From UBA952 sp044361535 (GTDB taxonomy: Bacteria > Bacteroidota > Bacteroidia > Flavobacteriales_D > Crocinitomicaceae): a stretch of 64,000 bases of DNA. The translations under genes and the position numbers were made by a program. The stretch spans positions 1 to 64,000 of the forward strand of contig JBIKIQ010000005.1 in the NCBI GenBank assembly GCA_044361535.1, given 5' to 3'. How positions within the stretch are numbered: position 1 is the first letter of the stretch; every line of letters starts with the position of its first letter. The notes beneath the pieces were generated by a model, which saw only the letters and a list, made by a program, of their open reading frames with translations, ran no database searches and was not told the origin of the DNA. This document shows, piece by piece, positions 42,835 to 50,945 of this stretch.

Positions 42835-43686
42835 TTGAAAAAGAATACAGTTTGCTATACAGCGAAAAGTTTATTAGATGAAGTAGAACATTCTTCAATA
42901 AATGGTTCCGTTGAGGTCGGATTTGTTCCGACTATGGGAGCATTGCATTCGGGTCATATTCAATTGGTAAAAAAGGCTTGCATTGAAAATCAGTTGGTTG
43001 TAGTCAGTATTTTTGTGAATCCAACACAGTTTAACAACAAGGAAGATCTTCAAAAGTATCCAAGAACCTTGGATAGCGATTTGTGCTTATTGGCTGAATT
43101 TTCGAATTGCATTGTTTTTGTTCCTGAACCATCAGAAATTTATCCTGAAAATGATGGTTTCGAGGGTGTTGATTTACAAGGCATGGATACAATTCTGGAA
43201 GGAGAATTTCGACCTGGTCATTTTCAAGGTGTTGTTCATGTTGTTCATAATTTCTTTCAATTAATTAAGCCAACCCGCGCTTATTTTGGTCAAAAAGATT
43301 TTCAACAATTGGCTATCATCAAAAAAATGACAAAAGCCTTAGAGTTCCCTATACATATTGTAGCTTGTGAAACGGTTAGGGACGAATCGGGTCTGGCAAA
43401 AAGCAGCAGAAATATGAGGCTAAGTGATTCTGAAAAAATAGAAGCATTGATAGTTTATAAAACATTGAATTATGCAAGGTTAAATTGCAATGCATTTATT
43501 AGTCCTGCCGAATTGAAAAAGTCAGCGATTTCCTATTTTAATAAGGGTAATTTAAAACTTGAATATCTCGAGATTTGCGATTCAACCACGCTTGAAATTT
43601 TGGAAGTTAATTGGAGTGAATTTATGACCGTTTCTATTGCAGCTTATTGTGGTGAGGTTAGGCTAATCGACAATATGGAAATTTAA
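42835..43686 (+). CDS. panC: Pantothenate synthetase
   Basis: The enzyme joins pantoate and beta-alanine with ATP, the last step of vitamin B5 synthesis. It has 283 residues, the family length. The nucleotidyltransferase motif is PTMGALHSGHIQLV, the pantoate region is FRPGHFQGVVHVV, then YFGQKDFQQL, and KSSRNMRLS is the KMSKS-like loop. The start is a TTG at 42835. The nearest upstream in-frame stop is six bases earlier and no ATG fits. A -7 box TAGTTTTG at 42809-42816 supports this start. It diverges from the glycogen-synthase-like gene. Confidence 0.96.
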   Translation: MKKNTVCYTAKSLLDEVEHSSINGSVEVGFVPTMGALHSGHIQLVKKACIENQLVVVSIFVNPTQFNNKEDLQKYPRTLDSDLCLLAEFSNCIVFVPEPSEIYPENDGFEGVDLQGMDTILEGEFRPGHFQGVVHVVHNFFQLIKPTRAYFGQKDFQQLAIIKKMTKALEFPIHIVACETVRDESGLAKSSRNMRLSDSEKIEALIVYKTLNYARLNCNAFISPAELKKSAISYFNKGNLKLEYLEICDSTTLEILEVNWSEFMTVSIAAYCGEVRLIDNMEI

Positions 43687-44048
43687 AAGTTCATTTTATC
43701 TTCTTCTAAATTTTCTTTCTGCTTCTTAGATAGTGAATTATACACCAATTCATAGGATTCGTTGATGCATTTTAGAATTATATTTTCAGAAATCCCGGCG
43801 TACAAGTCAATTGTTATCCAATGCTTCTTATTCATGTGAAATCCTGGCTTTATTCCATCATATTGTTCCCTCAAGTCAATGGCTTTTTCTGGATCACATT
43901 TAACATTGATGGCAACTGGATTATCACTGTCAATAATTAAAAAGATTTTACCACCTACTTTGAAAACAAGGGTGTTTTTATCGAAAGGATAGTCTTCCTG
44001 AGAAAAGGATTTTGAAATGCAATGAGTATATATACTCTCGAAATTCAT
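43683..44048 (-). CDS. MmcQ/YjbR family protein
   Basis: The protein has 121 residues and matches the MmcQ/YjbR fold: DYPFDKNTLVFKVGGKIFLI, then NVKCDPEKAIDLREQYDGIK, then GFHMNKKHWITIDL. The fold is sometimes called DNA-binding (double-wing). Its stop codon overlaps that of panC on the other strand within a shared TTAA (43683-43686). The start follows the desaturase stop directly (TAAATG). Confidence 0.93.
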   Translation of the reverse strand: MNFESIYTHCISKSFSQEDYPFDKNTLVFKVGGKIFLIIDSDNPVAINVKCDPEKAIDLREQYDGIKPGFHMNKKHWITIDLYAGISENIILKCINESYELVYNSLSKKQKENLEEDKMNF

Positions 44049-45158
44049 TTAATGAAGTGCAGGTGCATTATCGTATTTGCCCAAATTATAAAGCATTTTG
44101 GAATGACCAATCAATGCGCCAACAAATGTTTCATAAGAATGATAAGGCAGGTTAAATTCTGAAGCAGTTTCACGAACAATTTTAGATAATTTTGGATAAT
44201 GTACGTGGCAAATATTTGGAAACAAATGATGTTCTACTTGATAGTTTAACCCCCCTACATACCATGTTAAAATAGGGTCTTTTGGCGCGAAGTTGGCAGT
44301 GTTGTAAAGTTGATTTACAGCCCAATCTGCGTCAACATTTCCAGATTCGTCAGGTAGTGGATAATCTGAACTTGGAACAACGTGAGCAGGCTGAAAAATA
44401 GCTGCTAATATGAGTCCACATATAAACTGCATTATCGACCAACCAATAATTGAAATGTACCATGGCGCATCGGAAAAAACTAATGGAAGGACAATAAAAA
44501 TTGTCATGTAAGCTATTTTGCTAAAAATCAGATTTGTTAAATGTCTTCCAAACGTAATTTTTTGAGTTTCAATTAAGCCTTTCTTTTTATACCTAATAGC
44601 TTGTTGGAAATCTTTCGTAGTTGACCACATCATCGTCATTAATCCATAGAAAAACCAAGCATAAACATGCTGGAATCTGTGAAGTTTATTGCGTTTTGTG
44701 TGAGGAGAAAAACGCAGGATAAATGCAGGTGGCTTAATGTCTTCATCCATATCTGTAACATTCGTATAGGTGTGGTGTAAAACGTTGTGTTGAATTCGCC
44801 AATTAACATCACTTCCTCCCAATAATACCATAACTTTTCCAATCAAAGTATTAACCCATTCAATTTTAGAATATGCTCCATGGTTTGCATCGTGCATAAC
44901 CGATAAACCAACGCCGGCCATACCAACCCCTGTGATACTCCAAAGAAGAATAAATAACCACGGAGAATAATCAAGAATAAACAAAAGAATGAAAGGCACT
45001 AGATATACAGAAAGCATTACTATTGTTTTGATTACCATATTTGTATTGGCATGTCGAGAGATGTTTTTTTCTTTGAAATAACCATTCACCCGAGATCTCA
45101 AAACTTTATAAAACTCAGTATTTTGAGTTCCAGTAAATCGAACATTTTGATGTTGCAT
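44049..45158 (-). CDS. Membrane fatty acid desaturase (acyl-CoA desaturase family)
   Basis: The protein has 369 residues with four transmembrane helices. Three His boxes are visible: HDANHG near residue 95, HNVLHHTYTN near 130, and QVEHHLFPNICH near 310. These bind the di-iron centre that puts double bonds into acyl chains, adapting membrane fluidity. It probably belongs to the delta-5/6/9 acyl-lipid type; regiospecificity cannot be told. It is coupled to the YjbR gene. Confidence 0.95.
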   Translation of the reverse strand: MQHQNVRFTGTQNTEFYKVLRSRVNGYFKEKNISRHANTNMVIKTIVMLSVYLVPFILLFILDYSPWLFILLWSITGVGMAGVGLSVMHDANHGAYSKIEWVNTLIGKVMVLLGGSDVNWRIQHNVLHHTYTNVTDMDEDIKPPAFILRFSPHTKRNKLHRFQHVYAWFFYGLMTMMWSTTKDFQQAIRYKKKGLIETQKITFGRHLTNLIFSKIAYMTIFIVLPLVFSDAPWYISIIGWSIMQFICGLILAAIFQPAHVVPSSDYPLPDESGNVDADWAVNQLYNTANFAPKDPILTWYVGGLNYQVEHHLFPNICHVHYPKLSKIVRETASEFNLPYHSYETFVGALIGHSKMLYNLGKYDNAPALH

Positions 45159-45247
45159 AATATCTTTTTGTAAAAATACGGCTAAATACGAATGAATTTA
45201 CAAAATCCATTTTTCTTTTTTCATATTTCTCGGTTAATAAGTATACT

Positions 45248-45844
45248 TCAATCTTTTTGAAGTCCACGAGCAATTAAAAGTATAATAACAAAGGATAAAT
45301 TTATAAGTTCATGCAGCGAGACAAAATAGTTCACACCGATTAAAACTCCCCATATAGCTATTGAAACCCACGACTGCTTGAAGTTTACTTTTAGAAGAAT
45401 AAGTTCATCAACTGATTTCATATTTCGAATGGTTAAAATAACGTCTTGTTTCTTTTTCATTTGAGAGGAGAAATAGATCAATGGGAGCAAAATAATTCCT
45501 TGTGGAATTCCTAGGTCTTGATACATGAAAAAGTTAATCCATTCTGTTGTAAAAGATTGATTGGGATAGATAAGCATTATGAAAATATGCACCAAAATAA
45601 ATTCGATCAGCCAGAGAAAGAATGATTTAACTAAATCTTGATATTCTCTTTTTTGTTCCGTTTTTAAAACTGTTTTTTTTATCACTCGAATAGTTTCAAT
45701 TCGAAAATAGGAAAAAAATAAATTTTCAATCAAGTAAAATAAAAGAATAAACAATAAGGACCAGTCCCAAAAAAAATAACCCAATAAGGGAATTACCAAT
45801 TCTCCAATTAATTGAATAAAAAAAGTAGTTCGTTTATTCATCAC
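45248..45844 (-). CDS. Membrane protein, possibly DUF6498
   Basis: The protein has 198 residues with five or so hydrophobic helices, starting with LVIPLLGYFFWDWSLLFILL and FYLIENLFF, a pattern I associate with DUF6498 membrane proteins. No catalytic motif is seen. Its ATG overlaps the stop of the TPR gene by four bases (ATGA), so translation is coupled. Confidence 0.75.
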   Translation of the reverse strand: MMNKRTTFFIQLIGELVIPLLGYFFWDWSLLFILLFYLIENLFFSYFRIETIRVIKKTVLKTEQKREYQDLVKSFFLWLIEFILVHIFIMLIYPNQSFTTEWINFFMYQDLGIPQGIILLPLIYFSSQMKKKQDVILTIRNMKSVDELILLKVNFKQSWVSIAIWGVLIGVNYFVSLHELINLSFVIILLIARGLQKD

Positions 45845-46866
45845 TTCAAAGCGGCTACGCGCTCCTTGGTCAATTCAAAATTTGGATTGTGCTTTAGTGC
45901 TTTAGCATACGATTGTAACGCTCTTGTACGGTCATTTTTATCCTCGTAGCAAAGCCCGATATTGTGCCATGCTTTAACAAATTCAGGTTGAATGTCGGTA
46001 GCCATTTGATAATAAATAATTGCACTATCTAATTGATTTTCAGTGTGAAATTGTTTGATATAGCCTATGTTAAACCACCCTAAGTGGTATTTCCCATCCA
46101 CTTTCATTAACTTGTGGTAACCCATCTCCGCTTCCTTATACCTTTCAAGCAGTTGATCGCAGTAGGCTACTCCATAAATTGCATCTGCTAATTTTGGATT
46201 TAAGGCAACAGCATTTCTAAATTTTTCAATGGCAATTTCGTATTTTTCATCCTCTGTGTATAGTTGACCAAGTCGCAAATAAGCTAATTCGAATGTTGGG
46301 TCTTGTTGAACTGCAGTTTCGTAGGAGGATATAGCTAATTTACGATTGTTTTGCATGAGGAAAATTGTTCCCTTCATCACATAAGCATCACGGTACTTTG
46401 GGTTTATTTTTAGAGCTTGATCAACGTATTGTAGGGCAGTTTGAAAGTCAGCAAAATAAGCGTAAGTGGAGGAAAGTCCGACAAGTGCCTTTACATTTTT
46501 TGGTTGTTTTTTCACAATAAATGAATAGTGATACTGTGAACGAGAAACATCAGTAACTGTTCTTTCAGGATCATTGGCAAGGACATCAGCGTATAAAAGG
46601 CGGGTGTCAATGCGTGAACTATCCAGACGAAACGCCTTAGTGGCATCAGGTTTTGCTATTTCAAAAAATTTCTTGTTGTATTTCAAAAGAAAAGAATCGA
46701 GCATCAAGTTTCCTCGTTTAACCAGCAATCCAACATTGTTTGGATCCTTAGCTAAAAGGCTGTCTAAATTCTCGTTTTTAGACGTGGCTTTTTTGTTCGT
46801 TTCTCCACAACTTGAATAAAGTAGAAGGGAAAGAAAAAGAGAAAAAATAAATATTAATCGATTCAT
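45841..46866 (-). CDS. TPR lipoprotein
   Basis: From the chosen start MNRLIFIF there are 341 residues. A longer start six codons up is unlikely, because the signal peptide begins here. The lipobox is LLYSSC. About seven TPR repeats run from about residue 85 to the end (RDAYVMKGTIFLMQNNRKLA, FELAYLRLGQLYTEDEKYEI, FVKAWHNIGLCYEDKNDRTR). It is a scaffold in the periplasmic face of a membrane. Its partner may be the coupled downstream membrane protein. Confidence 0.9.
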   Translation of the reverse strand: MNRLIFIFSLFLSLLLYSSCGETNKKATSKNENLDSLLAKDPNNVGLLVKRGNLMLDSFLLKYNKKFFEIAKPDATKAFRLDSSRIDTRLLYADVLANDPERTVTDVSRSQYHYSFIVKKQPKNVKALVGLSSTYAYFADFQTALQYVDQALKINPKYRDAYVMKGTIFLMQNNRKLAISSYETAVQQDPTFELAYLRLGQLYTEDEKYEIAIEKFRNAVALNPKLADAIYGVAYCDQLLERYKEAEMGYHKLMKVDGKYHLGWFNIGYIKQFHTENQLDSAIIYYQMATDIQPEFVKAWHNIGLCYEDKNDRTRALQSYAKALKHNPNFELTKERVAALK

Positions 46867-46898
46867 GAAATAAAAGTTGAACAAAAATACCGTTTTTG

Positions 46899-46929
46899 TT
46901 GATGATACTGTAATTTCTAGTTAATTTTG
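46899..46929 (+). promoter_or_regulatory. Promoter of the small CxxC membrane protein gene
   Basis: There is a TTG at 46899-46901, a 20-base spacer and a perfect -7 TAATTTTG at 46922-46929. The start codon is 17 bases later. Confidence 0.65.
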
Positions 46930-46946
46930 ATACATATTTTATCGAC

Positions 46947-47189
46947 ATGAAAATTCGTTTGGTGCTTTTCCTGCTTATTTCGTTTGTTATTATAACGACA
47001 GATTATTTTGCTCAAGGGTGTTCTCAATGTAAAATGTTAGCGGAGCAAGGAGCAGAAGTTGATGAAAGTTCATTTGGCAGCACCATAAATACAGGTATTT
47101 TGTATCTCATGACAATTCCTTATTTGATATTGATGTTTCTTTTTAGAGAACGTATTTTTCAATTTGTTAAAGGCTTATTGAAAAAATAA
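46947..47189 (+). CDS. Small membrane protein with CxxC motif
   Basis: The protein has 80 residues. The signal or anchor helix spans 4-22, then FAQGCSQCKMLAEQGAEVDE carries a CxxC pair, followed by a second transmembrane helix (TGILYLMTIPYLILMFLF). The C terminus is basic (FVKGLLKK). This layout recurs in Bacteroidota as a small conserved hypothetical. A redox or metal-binding role for the CxxC is possible but not shown. It has its own promoter. Confidence 0.85.
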   Translation: MKIRLVLFLLISFVIITTDYFAQGCSQCKMLAEQGAEVDESSFGSTINTGILYLMTIPYLILMFLFRERIFQFVKGLLKK

Positions 47190-47200
47190 ATAAACTAAAA

Positions 47201-47234
47201 AAGCCCCCCAGAATACGATAATTCCAGAGAGCTT
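47201..47234 (-). terminator. Strand-specific terminator of the gene 47257-48492
   Basis: In the minus-strand RNA a 14-bp stem forms fully using five G-U pairs (AAGCUCUCUGGAAU with AUUCUGGGGGGCUU), followed by six U residues. On the plus strand the same positions are C-A mismatches, so it should not work for the small CxxC gene. Confidence 0.75.
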
Positions 47235-47256
47235 CTCTACCGATCATTATGAATTA

Positions 47257-48492
47257 TTATTCAAATTTATTAAGTTGCTTTTTGCTCTTAACTACATTAA
47301 ATCCTACGTTGAATCCGGCATAACCACCCCCTTTTTGTGAAGAGTAGAATAAATTAACCGGTATGTTTAATGCTCCTGCTTTGAAGGTTCTTCCAACAGC
47401 AAATACAAAAGAAGTATTCAATTTAGTAACCCCTCTCTTATCAAAATGAGATGATGAAAAGTCGTAGGTTGATACTCCTGAAACATCAGAAGGAGTTGGT
47501 GCTGTGAATAACCCTGTCAATGGATCTCCATTAGAATAGTATTGAGGATCATCCTTGTATGTTTCGTAAGCATAGGTGTCCCAATCAGAAGAGGAAAAAT
47601 AACGACTGTCTGACCCAAATTTGTTTTCAGTATCAAAGAAACCATTTGAAACTTGCTTCAAACCAAATCCAGGACCAAAAGCCAATTCCCAATTTCCCTT
47701 ACCAAATCTAAAACCGTTCATAAAGATGAATGAAGGAATAAATTGTCCTTGTTCAAGTCCTGAAATATTAAATACACCCTCAACCAAGGCTGAAAAGTTT
47801 TCTGTCCCAACATATTGCCCTTCCAATTGATATCCAATCATACTAACAAATGGAGCAATTCCAATTCCACCTTGATCCTCAGGTCTTGTTGCAAATTCAT
47901 AAATTGAACCAACCAATCCAGCTGCTCCAATACGCGGACCTGAATTGTTTATTTTTCCCAAGTTATTTGATGTTATAACGTCGTTTTTGAATGCCAAACG
48001 ATCTACTAACATTTTATCAGTTGTAACACCATGCATCTCTTTTAATAAGATTTCAATCATGCGTTGTACCTCCATTTCTTGGTTGTCAAATTCACGCACA
48101 GCAGATTTATAAATTGTTTTATTCTTTACATCAATTATTTTTAATGTGATGGCAATTTTATTACCCAACAAATCTAAACTTCCACACATTACATAATCTG
48201 TATTCAATGAATTACCGAGCTTAACTAAACAATTTTGACCAAAACATTCTTTCGAATATTCCGGATTTGATTTAATAACATCGGCCATATCAAATTCATC
48301 ATAAACTTTGTATTTATTGAGTTTGATTAATTCGAGTCTCATCATTCGCGCAGCTGATTCTGCTTTTACTGTCAGGGATGTTACATTTGGATTTGCAACT
48401 GCAATAGTCTGATTAGGGTCTGTTGCTTGTGCAATGAATTTTGAACTAACTATTAATGATAGTAGGATAAAAAAGAAACTTTGTGTTTTCAT
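47257..48492 (-). CDS. Outer-membrane-type protein with CsgG/TolB-like N-terminal domain
   Basis: The protein has 411 residues with a signal peptide ending KFIAQA. Residues of about 35-155 resemble the CsgG/LpoB-like fold that builds strand-helix units (KYKVYDEFDMADVI, then CLVKLGNSLNTDYVMCGSLD, ITLKIIDVKNKTIYKSA). The C-terminal 230 residues look like outer-membrane beta-strands with alternating aromatic residues (GKGNWELAFGPGFGLKQVS; FVFAVGRTFKAGALNI). Its role is unknown. Confidence 0.7.
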   Translation of the reverse strand: MKTQSFFFILLSLIVSSKFIAQATDPNQTIAVANPNVTSLTVKAESAARMMRLELIKLNKYKVYDEFDMADVIKSNPEYSKECFGQNCLVKLGNSLNTDYVMCGSLDLLGNKIAITLKIIDVKNKTIYKSAVREFDNQEMEVQRMIEILLKEMHGVTTDKMLVDRLAFKNDVITSNNLGKINNSGPRIGAAGLVGSIYEFATRPEDQGGIGIAPFVSMIGYQLEGQYVGTENFSALVEGVFNISGLEQGQFIPSFIFMNGFRFGKGNWELAFGPGFGLKQVSNGFFDTENKFGSDSRYFSSSDWDTYAYETYKDDPQYYSNGDPLTGLFTAPTPSDVSGVSTYDFSSSHFDKRGVTKLNTSFVFAVGRTFKAGALNIPVNLFYSSQKGGGYAGFNVGFNVVKSKKQLNKFE

Positions 48493-48597
48493 AATTTTTA
48501 ATTTTATGATACAAAGTTCTTGTAAAAAACAAAAGTGAAGAAACTGTTTTTTGAAAGTAGAGAATCTTTATTTGCGAAATTCGCAACTCATAAATAA

Positions 48598-49611
48598 TTA
48601 CTCAAATGCGATATCTGCTTCAATTCTTGTTTTAAATGATCGAATCATTTTTTCCAAATCGTAGAAATAATTATTTCGCTCTTTTTCGTTTACTTGACTT
48701 ATCAAACTTGAATTTGCTAATTGTTTGTCCAATATTTGTTTGGTATCCAAAACGTAATTTTTATCCGTTGTGTGGAGGTAATTCATAATATTGTGCGAGA
48801 TAAACAATCCTTTTGTCTCATTCGTCTCGTAGTAAAAAGTCGCTTCTGAATTTATGGTTTCATTAATATACATTTGAAATGAGTTCCCATCGGCAGGAGG
48901 GGTGGTTCCGTAAATAAATTTTTTTCCTACGGCTGCTTGATCTTTTAAATGTTCTAGAAAAAGCAAGGCTCTTTCGCAAAGAAATATCGCATATGTTGGG
49001 TCATCAAATAGGTGGGCCTTGTAGTAATACCAGATTTGTCTCATAAAACCACGCATTAGTTCTTGGTCATAGATTTCAACTGTTGGAATATGATTGTACA
49101 ATTGTAAAATTTCTTTTCCTAATTCAAATACACGATCCGGTGCCTTTTCATGAACAAATTTTTGATTGGCATAATCTGACATTTGCAAATGTGTTTTTGC
49201 CCAAAAGAATAAACGAAAACGAATGAGTTGGGGGAAATTAAATAATTGAAAAAACTGTACATTGTTTATTGCCAATAAAATCTGTGGATTTGAAAATGAT
49301 TTCAGGTGGATAAAACGATCTCTTATTCCTTCCAAATAACTTACTAAACTAAAATCATAGGTGTTTAGTGGAGGAAAATCAAACATAGCTTTTCCTGTGC
49401 CTATTTCCGCAAGTTTATCAAAAGAAATACCATAATGCTTACATATTTTCTGAATTTCACTTGCACTCAAAGGAGTTTCATTTCGATATCTTCGATATAC
49501 GGCATCTGGGCTAATGTGCAATACTTCTGAAAGGGCATTACCAAGCGAATCTTGATTTCCTAATTTGAATTTAATTTCCTGAAAAATGAGACTTTGAATA
49601 CTTGTTTTCAT
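48598..49611 (-). CDS. HTH transcriptional regulator with large uncharacterised C-terminal domain
   Basis: The protein has 337 residues. An XRE-like HTH lies at about residues 20-70 (SLGNALSEVLHISPDAVYRR, then LSASEIQKICKHYGISFDKL). The C-terminal 260 residues are helical, with several aromatic residues and no known domain name. It starts after the six bases that follow the stop of the upstream barrel-like gene, so they are likely cotranscribed. It may act as a regulator of envelope genes; that is inference. Confidence 0.8.
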   Translation of the reverse strand: MKTSIQSLIFQEIKFKLGNQDSLGNALSEVLHISPDAVYRRYRNETPLSASEIQKICKHYGISFDKLAEIGTGKAMFDFPPLNTYDFSLVSYLEGIRDRFIHLKSFSNPQILLAINNVQFFQLFNFPQLIRFRLFFWAKTHLQMSDYANQKFVHEKAPDRVFELGKEILQLYNHIPTVEIYDQELMRGFMRQIWYYYKAHLFDDPTYAIFLCERALLFLEHLKDQAAVGKKFIYGTTPPADGNSFQMYINETINSEATFYYETNETKGLFISHNIMNYLHTTDKNYVLDTKQILDKQLANSSLISQVNEKERNNYFYDLEKMIRSFKTRIEADIAFE

Positions 49612-49617
49612 TCAGAT

Positions 49618-50694
49618 TTAAAATTTGTAAAACCATGTACACATCGGGATTGGGAGCGAATTATTCTCCCCCTGATCAAATAATGCTACACCGGCAAGTG
49701 AAACCTGAAAAGCTTTGTTCTCTTTTAATTGAAAGCGCATTCCAGGCATTAAAAACAAGGCATAAACTTCTTGGTTTAACGTTACTTTTTGTCGGTAAAT
49801 TCCATTTGAAAAATTCGGTGGTATAGCTTCTTTAATAACTTCAACATCTCCAAAATTATTAGAGCGATCAGCATTGTAGAACATTCCAAACATGGAGTCA
49901 AAAATAAAACTTGCTTTTGCTCCAACTTTTAGGATGGCAGCTACCGATATTATTGGTCCTTGTAGCAATATTTTAGAAGAATATTCTTTGTACTTGTATA
50001 AAAATGAATATCCATCCGATGAACTATATGTTCCTGGTTCTACAAGCATTCTTTTGTTCAAATTTCGATTGAAGTTTGATAAATATCCATATCCTGCACT
50101 AAAAGTAATGTTATTTTTCCGATCTCCGTATGTCATATTGGCAAAATGTAAACCTCCATATCCCTCAAAACTGTTAAAGTATCCGGATGTTCCAATCAAG
50201 GTTCCCACGGAAAAATTAATTTTTTCATTAGCAGTAGGAATTGTATATTTCAATGCAAAAACCAATGGACTCGCCAACCAAGTCGACATAATGCCAATGT
50301 TTAGATGATTCGTTACCGCAAAATGTACTTCCGGTCCGTACAAATTTAGCATAGCATAATTTTCTCCCTTGGTTATGGGCAAGGCATTGGTTGTAAATGC
50401 ATGTCTCGTTGTGAATGGCCCCGAAGCACGGTATTCACCTCGTATAACCGATTTTGCGTCATTAATTGCAATGATACTTCTAACGTCTGCTTTGGGAATA
50501 TAAATTTTCCCAAGGTTTTCCGTTTGTATAAGAATTTCTCTTCCATCATCTGAGAGAATTTTACCGATATATTCTGTTCCATTTGTTTTTGTAATGACAT
50601 AGGTATTGGTGTCTCCAGGTTGACGAATGGGTAGTTGTGCGTAAGGCTTTCCTATGCATACCAAGAAAAGTAAAATAAGTAAATTTGACTTCAT
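49618..50694 (-). CDS. Outer-membrane-type protein with N-terminal Sm-like segment
   Basis: The protein has 358 residues with a signal peptide at 1-19 (ending KPYAQ). The segment TNGTEYIGKILSDDGREILI, then TENLGKIYIPKADV, looks like an Sm-fold or SH3-like strand set. The rest is beta-strand-rich with Gly and aromatic alternation, typical of an outer-membrane barrel (SVGTLIGTSGYFNSFEGYGG). Function unknown. It is upstream of the HTH gene with a six-base gap. Confidence 0.75.
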   Translation of the reverse strand: MKSNLLILLFLVCIGKPYAQLPIRQPGDTNTYVITKTNGTEYIGKILSDDGREILIQTENLGKIYIPKADVRSIIAINDAKSVIRGEYRASGPFTTRHAFTTNALPITKGENYAMLNLYGPEVHFAVTNHLNIGIMSTWLASPLVFALKYTIPTANEKINFSVGTLIGTSGYFNSFEGYGGLHFANMTYGDRKNNITFSAGYGYLSNFNRNLNKRMLVEPGTYSSSDGYSFLYKYKEYSSKILLQGPIISVAAILKVGAKASFIFDSMFGMFYNADRSNNFGDVEVIKEAIPPNFSNGIYRQKVTLNQEVYALFLMPGMRFQLKENKAFQVSLAGVALFDQGENNSLPIPMCTWFYKF

Positions 50695-50945
50695 GATTAA
50701 GTAATTGATTTATAATAATATAAGAAAAAATATAATTTAAATTATATAAAGCAAAACTAGGAGGATGAGGTAAATTTACCCTTGTAAAAAACAGTAAATT
50801 ACTAGTGAATTTTTAAGTTTAACTTCTTTTTTTTATCTAGCTAAGCTTAATTATTTTCTGAGATAATTTTTTTGAGGCAACCGCACAACAAAAATGGAGT
50901 TTTTTACGTAGTAACATTGTTGTATATTTACATGACAAATAACAA
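50695..50945. other. Intergenic region between divergent genes
   Basis: This is a 251-base AT-rich stretch. The only signal I see is a near-match -7 box TATATTTA at 50923-50930, 15 bases before the TTG start of the plus-strand gene. I see no small ORF or RNA structure in it. Confidence 0.5.
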
